Assembly (NCBI RefSeq): GCF_014656295.1
Contig: NZ_BNCD01000031.1
Span: 1 to 64,000 of the forward strand
DNA from: Streptomyces sulfonofaciens
GTDB lineage: Bacteria; Actinomycetota; Actinomycetes; Streptomycetales; Streptomycetaceae
Reading direction: 5' to 3'
DNA: 64,000 bases
Part shown: positions 37,417-47,928 of the stretch, one piece after another
Numbering within the stretch: the stretch's first letter is position 1
How the letters are laid out: the number at the start of each line of letters is the position of its first letter
Made by a program: the position numbers and the translations under genes
Notes under the pieces: generated by a model
The model's database searches: none
The model's input: the letters and a program-made list of their open reading frames with translations, nothing else
What the model was told of the DNA's origin: nothing

Positions 37417-37455
37417 GCGCCGCGCCCGCACCTCGACGAGGCGCGGGCGCGGCGC
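37417..37455 (+). terminator. Terminator after the 5'-nucleotidase gene
   Basis: A 13-bp perfect G/C stem (37417-37429 with 37443-37455) closes a 13-nt loop, starting 10 bp after the stop codon. Confidence 0.7.
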
Positions 37456-37552
37456 GCCCCTGGGGCGGCCCTGGGCAGGCGTGCCGGGGCCGGGCCTCGC
37501 CGTCCGCCGGCGGTTGCGGGGGCCGGCGGGGAGCGGTGCGTACGATCCGGGC

Positions 37553-38104
37553 ATGGGAAACCGTGAAGCCCTGCTGGCCGGGGCGAGGCGCTGCCTGGAG
37601 GAGAAGGGGTACGCCGCCAGCACCGCACGGGACGTCGCCTCGGCCGCGCGGCTTCCCGAAGCGGCCGTCGCCGAGCACTTCGGTTCATGTGCCGCGCTGC
37701 TCCACGAGGCGCTGTTCGCGGCGATGCGGGAGCGCGGCGCGGAGACGGGCGGCGCGGCGGGCGACGACTACGAGGACCTGTGGTCCCGTACCGCCGAGTC
37801 GTTCCGTGCCCACCGGTGGCTGTGGGCGGCGACCCTGGAGGCCCTGGTGCACGCCCAGCGCTCGCCCGAGCTGCTGCGGACCCTGGCGGCGGGCCAGGAC
37901 GACGCACGGCGGGCACTGGCCGCGCGGCTCACGGGCGTGGCGGGCGCCGAGGTCGCGGCCCATGACGTACGCACCGTCGGCACCGTCCAGCTCGCCCTGC
38001 TCACCGGCGTGCTCGTCCAGTGGCTCGCCGATCCCGAGCACGCGCCGGACGGCCGGGAGATCGGGGAGGGCCTGCGCGCGCTGGCGGCACGCACGGCGGG
38101 CTGA
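37553..38104 (+). CDS. TetR-family regulator
   Basis: Regulator of 183 residues with an N-terminal TetR helix-turn-helix (RCLEEKGYAASTARDVA ... AAVAEHFGSCAALLHEA) and an unassigned ligand domain. It stands alone between the nucleotidase terminator and a convergent histidine kinase gene, so its target is unknown. The first ATG with a plausible upstream -10 (TACGAT at about 37541) suggests a very short leader or leaderless mRNA. Confidence 0.85.
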   Translation: MGNREALLAGARRCLEEKGYAASTARDVASAARLPEAAVAEHFGSCAALLHEALFAAMRERGAETGGAAGDDYEDLWSRTAESFRAHRWLWAATLEALVHAQRSPELLRTLAAGQDDARRALAARLTGVAGAEVAAHDVRTVGTVQLALLTGVLVQWLADPEHAPDGREIGEGLRALAARTAG

Positions 38105-38320
38105 CGGGTGCCGAGCGGGCCGGTGGGCCGGTGGGCCGATGGGCCGAGAAAGCACAGCGGGTCTGCGGGCTGCGGGTCCGCGGTCGTCGGGGCGGCGGGT
38201 CTGCGGTCGTCGGGTCTGCGGGCGGTGAGCCTGCGGTGCGGTGGGCCGGCGGGTCGGCGGGCTGAGCGGGCACGGGCTCGGTGCGTCCGGCACCTTCTTC
38301 TTCGGCGCGCTTCTTCGGCG

Positions 38321-38413
38321 CGTCCGACACGTCCCCCGCCTGTCCGGCACGTCCCCCGCCTGCGCGTCCGGCACGTTCCCCGCCTGCTGCGCCCGGCACC
38401 TTCTCCGCCTGCG
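38321..38413. repeat. Tandem repeats of about 21 bp in the convergent gap
   Basis: Four degenerate copies of a unit like CGTCCGGCACGTCCCCCGCC run up to the end of the kinase gene. Nearer the TetR gene (38105-38250) GGGCCGGTG and TCTGCGG-type repeats occur. No gene is supported in this 314-bp gap. Confidence 0.6.
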
Positions 38414-38418
38414 TGCGC

Positions 38419-39945
38419 CTATCCCAGCTCCGGTGGCCGCGGCGGCGGGGTGGCGGCGCCCGGCAGGCGGACGGTCGCCACCGTGCCGCCGCCGGTGGCG
38501 GGCCGCAGGGTCACCTCGCCGCCGCTCTGCTGGACGGTGCGGGCGACGATCGAAAGACCGAGCCCCGAGCCGGGCAGGCTGCGCGCGGACGGGGAACGCC
38601 AGAAGCGGTCGAAGACGTGGGGCAGGTCCTCCGGGGCGATGCCCGGGCCGTGGTCGCGCACGGTCAGCTCACCCCCGCGCAGGGCCACCTCGACGGCGCC
38701 GCCGGACGGGCTGAACTTGACCGCGTTGTCGAGGATGTTGACCAGAGCGCGCTCCAGGGCGGCGGGCTCCGCGCGGACGTACCAGGGCGCCAGGTCGGCG
38801 GTGAACGTCAGCTCGGGGCCGCGCAGCCGGGCCCGGCCGAGCGCCGTCTCCACGAGGTCGTGCAGCGCGAGCACCCGCACCTTGTCGGTGTGCTGGCCGG
38901 TGTCGGGCCGGGCGAGCTCCTGGAGGTCGCCGATCAGCGTGGCCAGCTCGGTCATCTGCGCCCGCACCGAGGCGAGCAGCGCCCTGCGGTCCTCGGGCGG
39001 GATGGCGCGTCCGGTCTCCTCGCTGCGCACCAGCAGGTCGATGTTGGTGCGCAGCGAGGTGAGCGGGGTGCGCAGCTCGTGGCCCGCGTCGGCGATCAAC
39101 TGCGCCTGCCGGTCGCGTGAGGACGCCAGCGCGGCCGTCATCGAGTTGAACGACCGCGACAGCCGTGCGATCTCGTCCTCGCCGTCGACGGGGATCCGCA
39201 CCGTCAGGTCCTCGGTCACCGCGATGTGCTCCACGGCCCCGGTCAGCTCGTTGACGGGAGTGAGTCCGGCGCGGGCGATCCACAGCCCGGCCGCGCCCGC
39301 GCCGACGACACCGATCCCGGCCACGGCGGTGAGCAGCAGTGCCAGCCGGTTGAGGGACTTGTCGATCTCGTCCAGCGGGCGGGAGATGGAGACCGTGAGC
39401 ACTCCGTCGGTGGCGCGGGTGCGCTGCGTGTAGACGCGGACCGCTCGGCCGTCGACGGTGGTGGCGTCGTGCAGCGCGCTGTCCCGCACCCCGAGCGCCA
39501 CCTCCTGGTCGGAGCGTTGCACGGGCACGGCCTGCGAGCCCGGCGCGACGCAGCGCGTGCCGTCCGGCTGCACCAACTGGACGTAGGCGAACGCGGGTGC
39601 GGTGTTCTGGCCGGTCTGCGAGGCGCTGTGGCAGTTGGCGAGGAGCAGCCCGGGAAACTCGGGGGAGACGGCGGCGTTCCGCAGTGAGCTGTCCAGTTCG
39701 TCCCGCACCTGGGTACGGGTGAGCAGCCAGCACGCCACCGCGGCGGCCGCCACCGCGATCGCCACGGCCGCGGCGACGAGCAGTGCGAGCCTCGAACGCA
39801 GGGGGAGCGCGTGGAACCAGCGCACGCCGCCCGGGCCTGCTGCCGAGCCGCCGCCCGGCCCGCCGAACCCCGTCTCTCGCTCCGCGTCGGTCGCGCCCCA
39901 GGGAGCGGTACCGCCCTGCCGTGCCCCCGGCTGCGTACCGCTCAC
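38419..39945 (-). CDS. Sensor histidine kinase
   Basis: Membrane kinase of 508 residues. The first transmembrane helix is at about residues 50-75 and the second near 200-225; they flank an extracytoplasmic domain of about 125 residues. HAMP, HisKA ([16 protein letters not shown], phospho-accepting His) and HATPase ([44 protein letters not shown]) domains follow. The GTG start overlaps the response-regulator stop as GTGA. With the adjacent HtrA-like protease it resembles MprAB-type envelope-stress systems of actinobacteria; the signal is unknown. Confidence 0.93.
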   Translation of the reverse strand: MSGTQPGARQGGTAPWGATDAERETGFGGPGGGSAAGPGGVRWFHALPLRSRLALLVAAAVAIAVAAAAVACWLLTRTQVRDELDSSLRNAAVSPEFPGLLLANCHSASQTGQNTAPAFAYVQLVQPDGTRCVAPGSQAVPVQRSDQEVALGVRDSALHDATTVDGRAVRVYTQRTRATDGVLTVSISRPLDEIDKSLNRLALLLTAVAGIGVVGAGAAGLWIARAGLTPVNELTGAVEHIAVTEDLTVRIPVDGEDEIARLSRSFNSMTAALASSRDRQAQLIADAGHELRTPLTSLRTNIDLLVRSEETGRAIPPEDRRALLASVRAQMTELATLIGDLQELARPDTGQHTDKVRVLALHDLVETALGRARLRGPELTFTADLAPWYVRAEPAALERALVNILDNAVKFSPSGGAVEVALRGGELTVRDHGPGIAPEDLPHVFDRFWRSPSARSLPGSGLGLSIVARTVQQSGGEVTLRPATGGGTVATVRLPGAATPPPRPPELG

Positions 39946-40667
39946 TCCGCGCCGCCCGCGCGCAGCACGTACCCGACCCCGCGCACGGTGTGCACGAGGC
40001 GCGGTTCGCCGGCCGCCTCGGTCTTGCGGCGCAGGTACATGACGTAGACGTCCAGGGAGTTCGACGAGGGCTCGAAGTCGAAGCCCCAGACGGCCTTGAG
40101 GATCTGCTCGCGGGTGAGCACCTGGCGCGGGTGCGCGAGGAACATCTCCAGCAGGGTGAACTCCGTACGGGTCAGCTCCACGCGCCGGGCGCCCCGGGTG
40201 ACCTCGCGGGTGGCGAGGTCCATGCGCAGGTCGGCGAAGGACAGCACGTCGTCCTCGTCGGCCTGGCCCGCGGCCGCCGCGTAGGAGCTGCGGCGCAGCA
40301 GTGCCCGGATCCGGGCGAACAGCTCGTCGAGCTCGAAGGGCTTCACCAGGTAGTCGTCCGCACCGGCGTCGAGACCGGTGACGCGGTCGCCGACCGTGTC
40401 GCGGGCGGTGAGCATCAGCACCGGCACCGTGCTGCCGGACGCCCGCAGGCGGCGGGCCGCGGTCAGGCCGTCCATGCGCGGCATCTGGATGTCCAGCACG
40501 AGGAGGTCGGGACGGTACGCCGCCGCCTTGTCGAGCGCGTCCGCGCCGTCCACGGCGACCTCCGTGCCGTACCCCTCGAAGGCGAGGCTGCGTTGCAGCG
40601 CCTCCCGGACGGCGGGCTCGTCGTCGACGATCAGGATGCGCTGCGGTTCGCCGTCGGCGGGGCTCAT
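39942..40667 (-). CDS. OmpR/MprA-type response regulator
   Basis: Regulator of 241 residues. The receiver domain has the acidic pair in IVDDEP, phospho-acceptor Asp in [13 protein letters not shown] and Lys in YLVKPFE; the C-terminal winged helix ends with [18 protein letters not shown] and [14 protein letters not shown] 40667 is the first good start; upstream in-frame sequence is GC-rich and unsupported. It is translationally coupled to the kinase. Confidence 0.94.
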   Translation of the reverse strand: MSPADGEPQRILIVDDEPAVREALQRSLAFEGYGTEVAVDGADALDKAAAYRPDLLVLDIQMPRMDGLTAARRLRASGSTVPVLMLTARDTVGDRVTGLDAGADDYLVKPFELDELFARIRALLRRSSYAAAAGQADEDDVLSFADLRMDLATREVTRGARRVELTRTEFTLLEMFLAHPRQVLTREQILKAVWGFDFEPSSNSLDVYVMYLRRKTEAAGEPRLVHTVRGVGYVLRAGGAE

Positions 40668-41461
40668 GGGCGGGGTCCTCGGGGTCGTGGGAGTGGGGAG
40701 TGGGGGAACGGTGGGAGGGCCGGACGAGGCGGTGGCCCAGCGCGTTACGGGTGCGCGACGGCCGCCACCGGTGACCGGCCGCCGTGCGTGTACGCGGCCG
40801 CGGTGCTCGTACGTGGCGCGGTGCGGTATGCGTACGTGGCGCGGTGCGCCGGTCCCGCCGGTCCGGCAGATACCCGCCGGACCGGCGGATACCAGCCTCG
40901 CACGCCGGGGGTGGGCCATGGCGCGCGGGAAGCGCTGTGCGCCGTCTTCCGCTCCCTGCCCCCTGCTCGCCCTGCTCGCCCTGCCCGCCTCAGCCCGCTT
41001 TCCCCGCCTGGCCCCTGCCCGCCTCAGCCCGCCTCCGGTGCCTGCCCGGGGGCGTGCGCCGTGGTCCGGGCGCTGCTCGCCGGTGCGGTGGAACCGGGGA
41101 ACCGGGCCTTGGCGAAGGGCACCGGGGCTCCGGACAGGGGAAACGCCTCCGGCCGCAGCCGCAGCCGCAGTCGCAGCCGCTGCCGCGCGTCGCGCCGTCG
41201 TGGCGACAGGGCCGGGCGGATCGGAGCCGGGCTGATCGGGACCGGGCGGATCGGGACCGGGCGGATCGGGACCGAGCGGAACGGGAACGAGCGGATCAGG
41301 ATCGAGCGGATCGGGGACGGGCGGAACGGGGTCGGGCGGAACGGGGTCGCGACGGACGCCCCGTGGGCTCCGCGACCCCGCAACCCCGGGGGCCCCGCCG
41401 CACGGCGGGGGCCGGCCCGCGGTCCGGGGGCGGGCGGGCCGGCCCGTGGCGGTCGCGGCGG
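40668..41461. other. 794-bp intergenic region between protease and response regulator
   Basis: No supported gene. It contains the 15-bp minisatellite at 41217-41351, a CGCAGC hexamer run at about 41154-41182 and degenerate GTACGTGGCGCGGTG repeats near 40810-40850. The response-regulator promoter is expected near 40670-40760. Confidence 0.5.
41217..41351. repeat. 15-bp minisatellite, nine copies
   Basis: Nine consecutive units related to CGGATCGGGACCGGG run from 41217 to 41351, ending 110 bp from the protease stop codon. Read on the minus strand the frame gives pentapeptide repeats (IRPVP type), but no gene start is present. Confidence 0.75.
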
Positions 41462-42544
41462 TCAGCCGTCCGCTCCGCCGCTCCTGAGCTGGTCGAGGTC
41501 GGCCTTGACGGTGTTGATCGGGATGGCGAAGCCGAGGCCGACGCTGCCGGCGTCCGACGAGGAACTGCTGTCCGCCGAGGCCGGCGAGTACATCGCGGAG
41601 TTGATGCCGACGATCTGGCCGCTCATGTTGATCAGCGCACCGCCCGAGTTTCCGGGGTTGAGGGAGGCGTCGGTCTGGATGGCCTTGTAGGTGGTCTTGG
41701 ACGAGCCCGTGTCGCCGTTGAACTGCTGCCCGCCGAACTCGAACGGCCAGCTCCCGCCGCCGCCCTGCTGCCAGGGCGCCCCCTGCCCCTGCCCCTGCTG
41801 CTGGTCCTCGACGGGCACGGTCACGTCGCGGTCGAGCGCGGAGACGATACCGCTGGTCACGGTGCCGGTCAGGCCCTCGGGCGAGCCTATGGCGACGACC
41901 TGGTCGCCGACCTTGAGCCCGTTCGAGTCGCCGAGGGTCGCGGCCTTCAGGCCGGTGGCGCCGTCCAGTTTGACGAGTGCCAGGTCCTTCTTCGGGTCGG
42001 TGCCCACCACCTCGGCGTTGTACGACTTCCCGTTGCTTGTCCTCGCTCTCACCTGCGAGGCACCGGAGACGACGTGGTTGTTGGTGAGGATCTCGCCGTC
42101 CCCGGTGAGGATCACGCCGGAGCCGGTGGACTGCCCGCCCGGCACCGAGGCGCTCACCTCGACGATGCTCGGGCTGACCGCCGCGGCCACCCCGGAGACC
42201 GTGCCCCTGCTGTCCGCGGCGACGGGCGTGCCGCTGACGGCCGTCTGCGCCGTGTCGTGCCCACCGGTGGCCGCCTGCACGGCGTACGCGGCACCGCCGC
42301 CGACCACACCGGCCGCCAGTGCCACGGCTGCGAGCAGCGCGAACGGCGTCCTGGTGCGGCGGCGCGCCGGCGGAGCGTGGTGCGCGCCCGGCACCGGCTC
42401 GTATCCCGGAGGCGGGGGGTAGGCCCCGCCGGCAGCCCCGTACGAAGAGGACTGCTGCTGCCCCGGGTGCACATACGCCGGCCCCTGGTACGGGGACTGC
42501 GTGTCGTCGGAGTACTCGCCACTGTTCGGGAAGCTCTCGGTCAT
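41462..42544 (-). CDS. HtrA/DegP-like serine protease without PDZ domain
   Basis: Membrane-anchored trypsin-like protease of 360 residues. A Pro/Tyr/Gln-rich cytoplasmic segment, one transmembrane helix at about residues 66-90 and an extracytoplasmic protease domain are visible. The triad is His (ILTNNHVV), Asp ([10 protein letters not shown]) and Ser (NPGNSGGAL). The sequence ends after the protease domain, so the C-terminal PDZ domain of standard HtrA is absent; a Gln/Gly-rich loop is inserted before the Ser motif. It lies upstream of, and in the same direction as, an MprAB-like two-component system. Confidence 0.9.
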   Translation of the reverse strand: MTESFPNSGEYSDDTQSPYQGPAYVHPGQQQSSSYGAAGGAYPPPPGYEPVPGAHHAPPARRRTRTPFALLAAVALAAGVVGGGAAYAVQAATGGHDTAQTAVSGTPVAADSRGTVSGVAAAVSPSIVEVSASVPGGQSTGSGVILTGDGEILTNNHVVSGASQVRARTSNGKSYNAEVVGTDPKKDLALVKLDGATGLKAATLGDSNGLKVGDQVVAIGSPEGLTGTVTSGIVSALDRDVTVPVEDQQQGQGQGAPWQQGGGGSWPFEFGGQQFNGDTGSSKTTYKAIQTDASLNPGNSGGALINMSGQIVGINSAMYSPASADSSSSSDAGSVGLGFAIPINTVKADLDQLRSGGADG

Positions 42545-42803
42545 GGCGTCAAGACTGTGCGCCCATGATGAGAGGACCGTGAGGGCTGCCTGAGAAGCCC
42601 GGCAGAAGTGCGTTTGCCGGAAATAAAGACCGGGCGCCGGGGCCCGGGCAGAGCGGAGCGGAGCGCGGGGCGCGCCCCGCGGGTCCAGGCGCAGTCCGAC
42701 CCCCGGACCGGGCTCGCCCCAGGACCGGGCTCGCCCCAGGGCGCGGGGGAGTCGGACGGGCCCGGTGCCGGTAGGCGTCCGGGTCAGCGACGGCCCGCGG
42801 GGC

Positions 42804-43835
42804 TCAACCGCGCACGGGGCAACCGCAGGAGCGGCGGACCACCAGCCGCGAGGGGAACAGCTTCAGGCGTTCGCGGCGCGAGCCGGCCACCCGCAGGCCG
42901 TCGTCCAGGACGAGGTCCACCGCGGCCCGGGCCATCGCCGGCCGGTCGGATGCCACGGTGGTCAGCGGCGGATCGGTGAGCGCCGCCTCCTTCACGTCGT
43001 CGAAGCCGGCCACCGCCAGCTCGCCGGGGACGTCGATGCGCAGCTCGCGGGCCGCCCGCAGCACCCCGATCGCCTGGTCGTCGGTGGCGCAGACGATCGC
43101 GGGCGGACGGTGCGGTCCGGCGAGCAGGGCGAGGGCGACCTGGTAGGCGTCGTAGCGGTTGTAGGGGGCCTGGAAGAGGCGGCCCTCCGTCGACCTGCCT
43201 GCGTCGTCCATCGCCCGGCGCCAGCCGGTGACGTGGTCGGCCACCGGGTCGCCGATCGCGGGCGTCGTCTCGATGCCGCCGAGGCAGGCGACGTACGCGT
43301 GGCCGTGCTCCAGCAGGTGGCGGGTGGCGAGCTGGGCGCCGCCGACGTCGTCCGTGACGACGGCGACGTCCTCGATGGCCTCGGGGCGGCGGTGCAGCAG
43401 CACCACGCGGGCGTCCCAGGCGTCGATCTCCACGGCCGCGGTCTCGCTCGGGCCCTGGCTGACCAGGATCAGCCCGGAGACCCGCATGCCCAGGAAGGCG
43501 CGGAGGTAGTGCACCTCGCGCTCGTCGAGGTAGTCGGAGTTGCCGACCAGGACCATCTTCCCGCGCTCGGCCGCGGCCTGCTCGACCGCGTGCGCCATCT
43601 CCGCGAAGAACGGCTGGCGGGCGTCGGGCACGATCATGCCTATGAGGTCGGTCCGTCTGGACGCCATGGCCTGCGCGACCCGGTCGGGCCGGTAACCCAG
43701 CTCCTTGATCGCCGCGAGCACGCGCTCACGGGTGGCCGGGGCGACCGGCCGGGGTCCGTTGTTGATCACGTAACTCACGACCGCGGTCGAAGTACCCGCC
43801 AGTCGCGCCACGTCGTCCCGCGTCACCTTGGCCAC
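42804..43835 (-). CDS. LacI-family regulator
   Basis: Regulator of 343 residues. The N-terminal helix-turn-helix and hinge are clear ([28 protein letters not shown]), followed by a periplasmic-binding-like effector domain. The C-terminus RRSCGCP adds two Cys residues typical of some Streptomyces LacI proteins. No sugar operon is adjacent, so target and effector cannot be inferred. Confidence 0.92.
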   Translation of the reverse strand: MAKVTRDDVARLAGTSTAVVSYVINNGPRPVAPATRERVLAAIKELGYRPDRVAQAMASRRTDLIGMIVPDARQPFFAEMAHAVEQAAAERGKMVLVGNSDYLDEREVHYLRAFLGMRVSGLILVSQGPSETAAVEIDAWDARVVLLHRRPEAIEDVAVVTDDVGGAQLATRHLLEHGHAYVACLGGIETTPAIGDPVADHVTGWRRAMDDAGRSTEGRLFQAPYNRYDAYQVALALLAGPHRPPAIVCATDDQAIGVLRAARELRIDVPGELAVAGFDDVKEAALTDPPLTTVASDRPAMARAAVDLVLDDGLRVAGSRRERLKLFPSRLVVRRSCGCPVRG

Positions 43836-43941
43836 GCGCGAAGTCTACGCGGATGGAACGAGCGGCTGTCCTCAGGTGGGCACGCGCACGAAACGACCCG
43901 GCGGCACGCTCCGGTGCGCGTGGCGCGAACCTGGTCGCGGC

Positions 43942-44091
43942 GGCATGCTCCGGTGCGGAGGGAGCCGGTCGGTCACGGCGGCGCGCTCCGGTGCGGGTGG
44001 CGCGGACGGATCCGTTGGCATGCTCCGGTGCGGAGGGAGCCGGTCGGTCACGGTGGCACGGTCCGGTGCGGGTGGCGCGGACGGACAAGGC
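43942..44091. repeat. 75-bp tandem duplication
   Basis: A unit starting GGCATGCTCCGGTGCGGAGG at 43942 repeats at 44017 with few differences; a diverged part-copy precedes it. It lies in the 313-bp gap between the LacI gene and glnR, which holds no supported gene apart from the glnR terminator. Confidence 0.75.
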
Positions 44092-44112
44092 GCGCGGAAC
44101 CGGGGAGGCGCA

Positions 44113-44148
44113 CCCCGGCCCCGCCTCCCGCGGGAGCGCGGGCCGGGG
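44113..44148 (-). terminator. glnR terminator
   Basis: A stem CCCCGGCCC (44113-44121) with GGGCCGGGG (44140-44148) encloses an inner CTCCCG/CGGGAG hairpin, immediately after the glnR stop codon. Confidence 0.7.
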
Positions 44149-45006
44149 CTAGCGCTTCGCGGAGCGGGCGGCCGCGTGGTCGGCCCCGGCCTGGCGGGTG
44201 GGGCGGGCGTGCACGCGGGCGTCGGACTCGTCGGACGCGGGGCGCGACCGGGCGCCGGCGGCACGCGGAGCGGCCTCCTTCGCACGGGCGGGCGCGGTTC
44301 CGGCGGACTCCTGCGCGCCCGCGGCACGCTCGCCCTTCTCCGGCACCACGAACCGGTATCCCACGTTCCGGACGGTTCCGATCAGCGACTCGTGCTCCGG
44401 CCCGAGCTTGGCGCGCAGCCGCCGGACGTGCACGTCGACGGTACGGGTGCCGCCGAAGTAGTCGTAGCCCCAGACCTCCTGGAGGAGCTGGGCGCGGGTG
44501 AACACCCGGCCGGGGTGCTGCGCCAGGTACTTCAGGAGCTCGAACTCCTTGAAGGTGAGGTCGAGCACCCGGCCCTTCAATTTCGCGCTGTAGGTCGCCT
44601 CGTCCACCGACAGGTCGCCGTTGCGGATCTCCATCGGGGAGTCGTCGCTGACGATCTGCTGGCGGCCCATGGCCAGCCGCAGCCGCGCCTCGACCTCGGC
44701 GGGTCCCGCGGTGTCGAGCAGGACGTCGTCGATGCCCCAGTCGGCGGTGACGGCGGCGAGGCCGCCTTCCGTCACGACCAGGACCAGCGGGCAGCCGGGG
44801 CCGGTGGAGCGCAGCAACTGGCACAGGCTGCGCACCTGCGGCAGGTCCCGCCTGCCGTCCACGAGGATGACGTCGGCACCGGGGGTGTCGACCAGCGCGG
44901 GGCCCTCCGCGGGGGCCACCCGGACCTGGTGCAGCAGCAGTCCGAGGGCGGGCAGCACCTCGGTGGACGGCTGGAGCGCGTTGGTGAGCAGCAGCAGCGA
45001 ACTCAT
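44149..45006 (-). CDS. glnR: Global nitrogen regulator GlnR
   Basis: Orphan OmpR-type regulator of 285 residues controlling nitrogen assimilation genes. The N-terminus [21 protein letters not shown] and the receiver segment [13 protein letters not shown] are characteristic of GlnR, an atypical receiver keeping only part of the acidic pocket and not phosphorylated in the classical way. The DNA-binding winged helix reads [20 protein letters not shown] and [17 protein letters not shown]. The C-terminal 55 residues are Ala/Arg-rich and longer than in S. coelicolor. ATG 45006 is preceded by AGGTGGGG. No kinase gene is adjacent, as expected. Confidence 0.95.
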   Translation of the reverse strand: MSSLLLLTNALQPSTEVLPALGLLLHQVRVAPAEGPALVDTPGADVILVDGRRDLPQVRSLCQLLRSTGPGCPLVLVVTEGGLAAVTADWGIDDVLLDTAGPAEVEARLRLAMGRQQIVSDDSPMEIRNGDLSVDEATYSAKLKGRVLDLTFKEFELLKYLAQHPGRVFTRAQLLQEVWGYDYFGGTRTVDVHVRRLRAKLGPEHESLIGTVRNVGYRFVVPEKGERAAGAQESAGTAPARAKEAAPRAAGARSRPASDESDARVHARPTRQAGADHAAARSAKR

Positions 45007-45171
45007 CGCGCCCCACCTGCCCCGGTGGTCGGGCCGCCTTGCCTTGTTCGGTCGCCCATGACGTCGGTTCCTCCTCGGTCCCTGCGTGGGGGTACCTCTG
45101 CGGCTTGCGCAAAGCACAAAAGGACCCGGGGGCGTCGCTGCCCGGATCCTCATGCCAGCAGAATAGCCCAC

Positions 45172-46305
45172 ATGAATCCAGGCCGGGCGGATCGAACGGT
45201 GCCGAGCGCTCCTCGGACCCCTGCTCCACGTGCCGGGGAGCCTTCCCCGCGAACGGTGCGCCGTACCGTATGCCGCGCGCTGTTGCGCACCGCCGACGGG
45301 GTGACGATCGACGCACGGTACGAGGCGGGCGCCGCGGCGCCCGCCTGTGCGCCGCGTGCGCCGGGGGCGGACGACGCCGCGGCCGAGGGCGCGAGCGAGG
45401 GCGCGCGGGCGGGCCGGGCCGGGGTCGCCCTCGTGGTCGCGCACGGCTTCACGGGAGATCTCCAGCGGCCGCACATCCGCCGGATCGCGCAGGTGTTCGC
45501 CCAGTACGCGGATGTGATCACCTTCTCCTTCCGCGGCCACGGCCGCTCCGGCGGGCACTCCACGGTCGGCGACCGCGAGGTGCTCGACCTGGCGGCCGCG
45601 GTGGGCTGGGCGCGCCGGCTGGGGTACCGGCGGGTGGCCACGGTCGGGTTCTCGATGGGCGGCTCGGTGGTGCTGCGGCACGCGGCGCTGCACCGGGCCG
45701 AGGCGTGCGCCGTGGACGGTGCGCAGGTCGTGCGGGCCGCGGAGCCGGGGCGTGAGGGGCGCACGGATGCGTGGGCGGATGCCGCGGTCTCGGTGAGCGG
45801 GCCGGCCCGGTGGTACTACCGCGGGACGGCACCGATGCGGCGGCTGCACTGGCTGGTGACGCGTCCGGTGGGGCGGGCGGTGGGCCGCTACGGGTTCCGC
45901 ACCCGGATCCATCCGCACGACTGGGACCCCGTGCCGCTGTCCCCGGTCGCTGCGGTGCCGCTCATCGCGCCCACGCCGTTGCTGGTCGTGCACGGGGACC
46001 AGGACCCCTACTTCCCGCTGGACCACCCGCGGATGCTGGCGGAAGCATCCCGGGGGGCGGCCGAGTTGTGGGTGGAGCGGGGGATGGGGCACGCGGAGCA
46101 CGCGGCCGGCGCGGACCTGCTCGAAAGGATCGCCCGGTGGGCGGTGGCCGCGGCGGACCGGGCGCCCGGTGTTCAGAACGGCCCGAACGGCCCGAACGGC
46201 CCGGGTGGCCCGGGTGGCCCGGGGGGTCCCAGCGGCCGGGGCGGCCCGGGTGGTGCTGGTGGTCCTGGTGGTCCGGAAGTTTCCGCTGTCGAGGAGGAAG
46301 TCTGA
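45172..46305 (+). CDS. Alpha/beta hydrolase
   Basis: Hydrolase of 377 residues. The alpha/beta-hydrolase core starts at about residue 80 ([12 protein letters not shown]) with nucleophile Ser in GFSMGGSV, Asp in [11 protein letters not shown] and His in GMGHAEH. The substrate is unknown. The last 40 residues are Asn-Gly-Pro and Gly-Gly-Pro repeats encoded by repetitive DNA. Its stop overlaps the MoaD-like start by one base, and it is divergent from glnR. Confidence 0.9.
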   Translation: MNPGRADRTVPSAPRTPAPRAGEPSPRTVRRTVCRALLRTADGVTIDARYEAGAAAPACAPRAPGADDAAAEGASEGARAGRAGVALVVAHGFTGDLQRPHIRRIAQVFAQYADVITFSFRGHGRSGGHSTVGDREVLDLAAAVGWARRLGYRRVATVGFSMGGSVVLRHAALHRAEACAVDGAQVVRAAEPGREGRTDAWADAAVSVSGPARWYYRGTAPMRRLHWLVTRPVGRAVGRYGFRTRIHPHDWDPVPLSPVAAVPLIAPTPLLVVHGDQDPYFPLDHPRMLAEASRGAAELWVERGMGHAEHAAGADLLERIARWAVAAADRAPGVQNGPNGPNGPGGPGGPGGPSGRGGPGGAGGPGGPEVSAVEEEV

Positions 46306-46559
46306 TGGCGCGTGGCACGGTGCGGTACTGGGCGGCGGCCAAGGCCGCCGCGGGCGCGGCCGAGGAGCCGTACGATGCGGTGACCCTGGCGGAGGCCCTG
46401 GAGGCGCTGCGCTCCCGGCATCCCGGCGAGCTGGTCCGGGTGCTCCAGCGCAGTTCGTTCCTGGTCGACGGAGATCCCGTGGGGGCCCGTGGACATGAGA
46501 CGGTACGGCTGGCAGAGGGCGGCACAGTCGAGGTGCTTCCGCCGTTCGCAGGAGGGTGA
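46305..46559 (+). CDS. MoaD/ThiS-family sulfur carrier protein
   Basis: Small ubiquitin-like protein of 84 residues ending in the Gly-Gly (PPFAGG) needed for adenylation and thiocarboxylation. It could serve molybdopterin or another sulfur-transfer pathway. GAGGAGGAAG precedes the ATG within the end of the hydrolase gene, and the genes overlap by one base. No moaE or activating enzyme is adjacent. Confidence 0.88.
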   Translation: MARGTVRYWAAAKAAAGAAEEPYDAVTLAEALEALRSRHPGELVRVLQRSSFLVDGDPVGARGHETVRLAEGGTVEVLPPFAGG

Positions 46560-46568
46560 CTCTCTTAC

Positions 46569-47486
46569 ATGAGCGATCAGTCGTACCGGCCAGGAGAGCT
46601 CGCGGGCCCGGCCCCCGCGGGTGCGGCCCCCGCGGCACCGCCCGCGCCCGCGTCCGCATCCGCGCCCGCATTCGCATCCGCGCCCGCATCCGCACCGGCA
46701 CCCGAGTCCGCGCGCGGCCACGCCCGGCCGACCGCGGCGCAGCGGGCCCGCGCCGAGGGCCGCTCACCGGTGATCGAACCGGGTATCGTGCCCGCGCTGC
46801 TGACGGCCGTACTGGGCCTGCTGCTGGCCGGCGCGGCCACGGCGGGCCAGTACGTGCTGCTGGCACCGCTGGTCGTGCTCCAGGCCGTGACCGCCGCCGG
46901 GTGGTTCCGGCTGAACGGGATGTGGCCCGCCCGGCAGGGCATCGCTCTCGCCTTCCTCGGCGCGCTCGCCGCGGACGGCGCCCTGCTGGCCCTGGACCGC
47001 ACGCACGCCCCCGGCGCCCTGCTCGGCACCCTGGCCGTCTGGGTCCTGCTGTCCCTCGCGCTGCAACTGCGCAGCCACGCCTCCGCAGACGAGCGCATGT
47101 ACGGCCTGATGGCGACGGTCGTCTCGGCGGCGCTCGCGATCGCCGCGGCCGGACACCTCGCCGCCGACCCGGACGCGGTCACGGTCGGCGGGATCGCGGT
47201 GGCCGCGGCGGTCGTGGTCCGCGCGGTGCCGCTGCCGACAGCGCTGTCCGTGCTGGTCGCGCTCGCCGCCGCGGGCGGCGCCGGGTACGCCGCGGCCCGG
47301 TTCACCGACTACGGCACGCGCGAGGCTGCGCTGCTCGCCCTCGGCGCGGGCGTCTGCGCACTGATCGGCCACCGCGCCGCCGGTTACGACTATCCGTCCC
47401 GCTTCGTCCATATGACCGCGGGCATCGCCCTGCCCCTGGCCGCCGCGGCCCCGGCGGTCTACGCGCTGGGCCGCACGCTCGGCTGA
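46569..47486 (+). CDS. Polytopic membrane protein of unknown function
   Basis: Protein of 305 residues. An Ala/Pro-rich N-terminal segment of 65 residues ([16 protein letters not shown]) is followed by about eight transmembrane helices with no recognised motif. It starts 10 bp after the MoaD-like gene, so it is the third gene of that operon. The family appears conserved in Streptomyces; the function is not known. Confidence 0.8.
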   Translation: MSDQSYRPGELAGPAPAGAAPAAPPAPASASAPAFASAPASAPAPESARGHARPTAAQRARAEGRSPVIEPGIVPALLTAVLGLLLAGAATAGQYVLLAPLVVLQAVTAAGWFRLNGMWPARQGIALAFLGALAADGALLALDRTHAPGALLGTLAVWVLLSLALQLRSHASADERMYGLMATVVSAALAIAAAGHLAADPDAVTVGGIAVAAAVVVRAVPLPTALSVLVALAAAGGAGYAAARFTDYGTREAALLALGAGVCALIGHRAAGYDYPSRFVHMTAGIALPLAAAAPAVYALGRTLG

Positions 47487-47509
47487 CGTCCGGGCCCTGT
47501 ACGTCCGGC

Positions 47510-47551
47510 CGCCAGACGCCAGACGCCAGACGCCAGACGCCAGACGCCAGA
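47510..47551. repeat. Heptanucleotide tandem repeat, six perfect copies
   Basis: CGCCAGA is repeated six times without interruption at 47510-47551; related GGACAGCGGACAGCGG and GCCAGACGCCAGA follow to 47586. The 442-bp gap between the membrane protein and DUF2993 genes has no supported gene. Confidence 0.85.
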
Positions 47552-47928
47552 CGGCGGACAGCGGACAGCGGGCGCCAGACGCCAGAAGGCGGGCGGCCGC
47601 CGGCAGGCGGGAAACGACAGCCGGCACCGGCGGGCAGGATCCGCAAGAGGGGCAGCCGGAAGGCGGCAGCCGAGAGGCGGCGGCCGGAAGGCGACTGGGA
47701 AGGGCGGGGAAAGGCGGGAAACGGGCGGCGCGTGAGGCCGGCGGAGGTGGGCGGGAGGCGGCCGGCACCGGGGTTGGCCGGAAAACCGTCACAGCTTCTC
47801 GACAAGACCGCCACGTCACCGGCATCACACCCGCACCCGTACCCCCGCGCGTTAGGCTCCCCGCGGGCCCGGGACGTCCCCGGGTGGTGATGCGGCGGGC
47901 GCCGCCGAGTCGGGGGGAAACTCCAAGC

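Noticed and set aside
47510-47586. CRISPR array
   Set aside because: The repeats are 7 bp and contiguous without spacers, and no cas gene is present; it is a simple tandem repeat.
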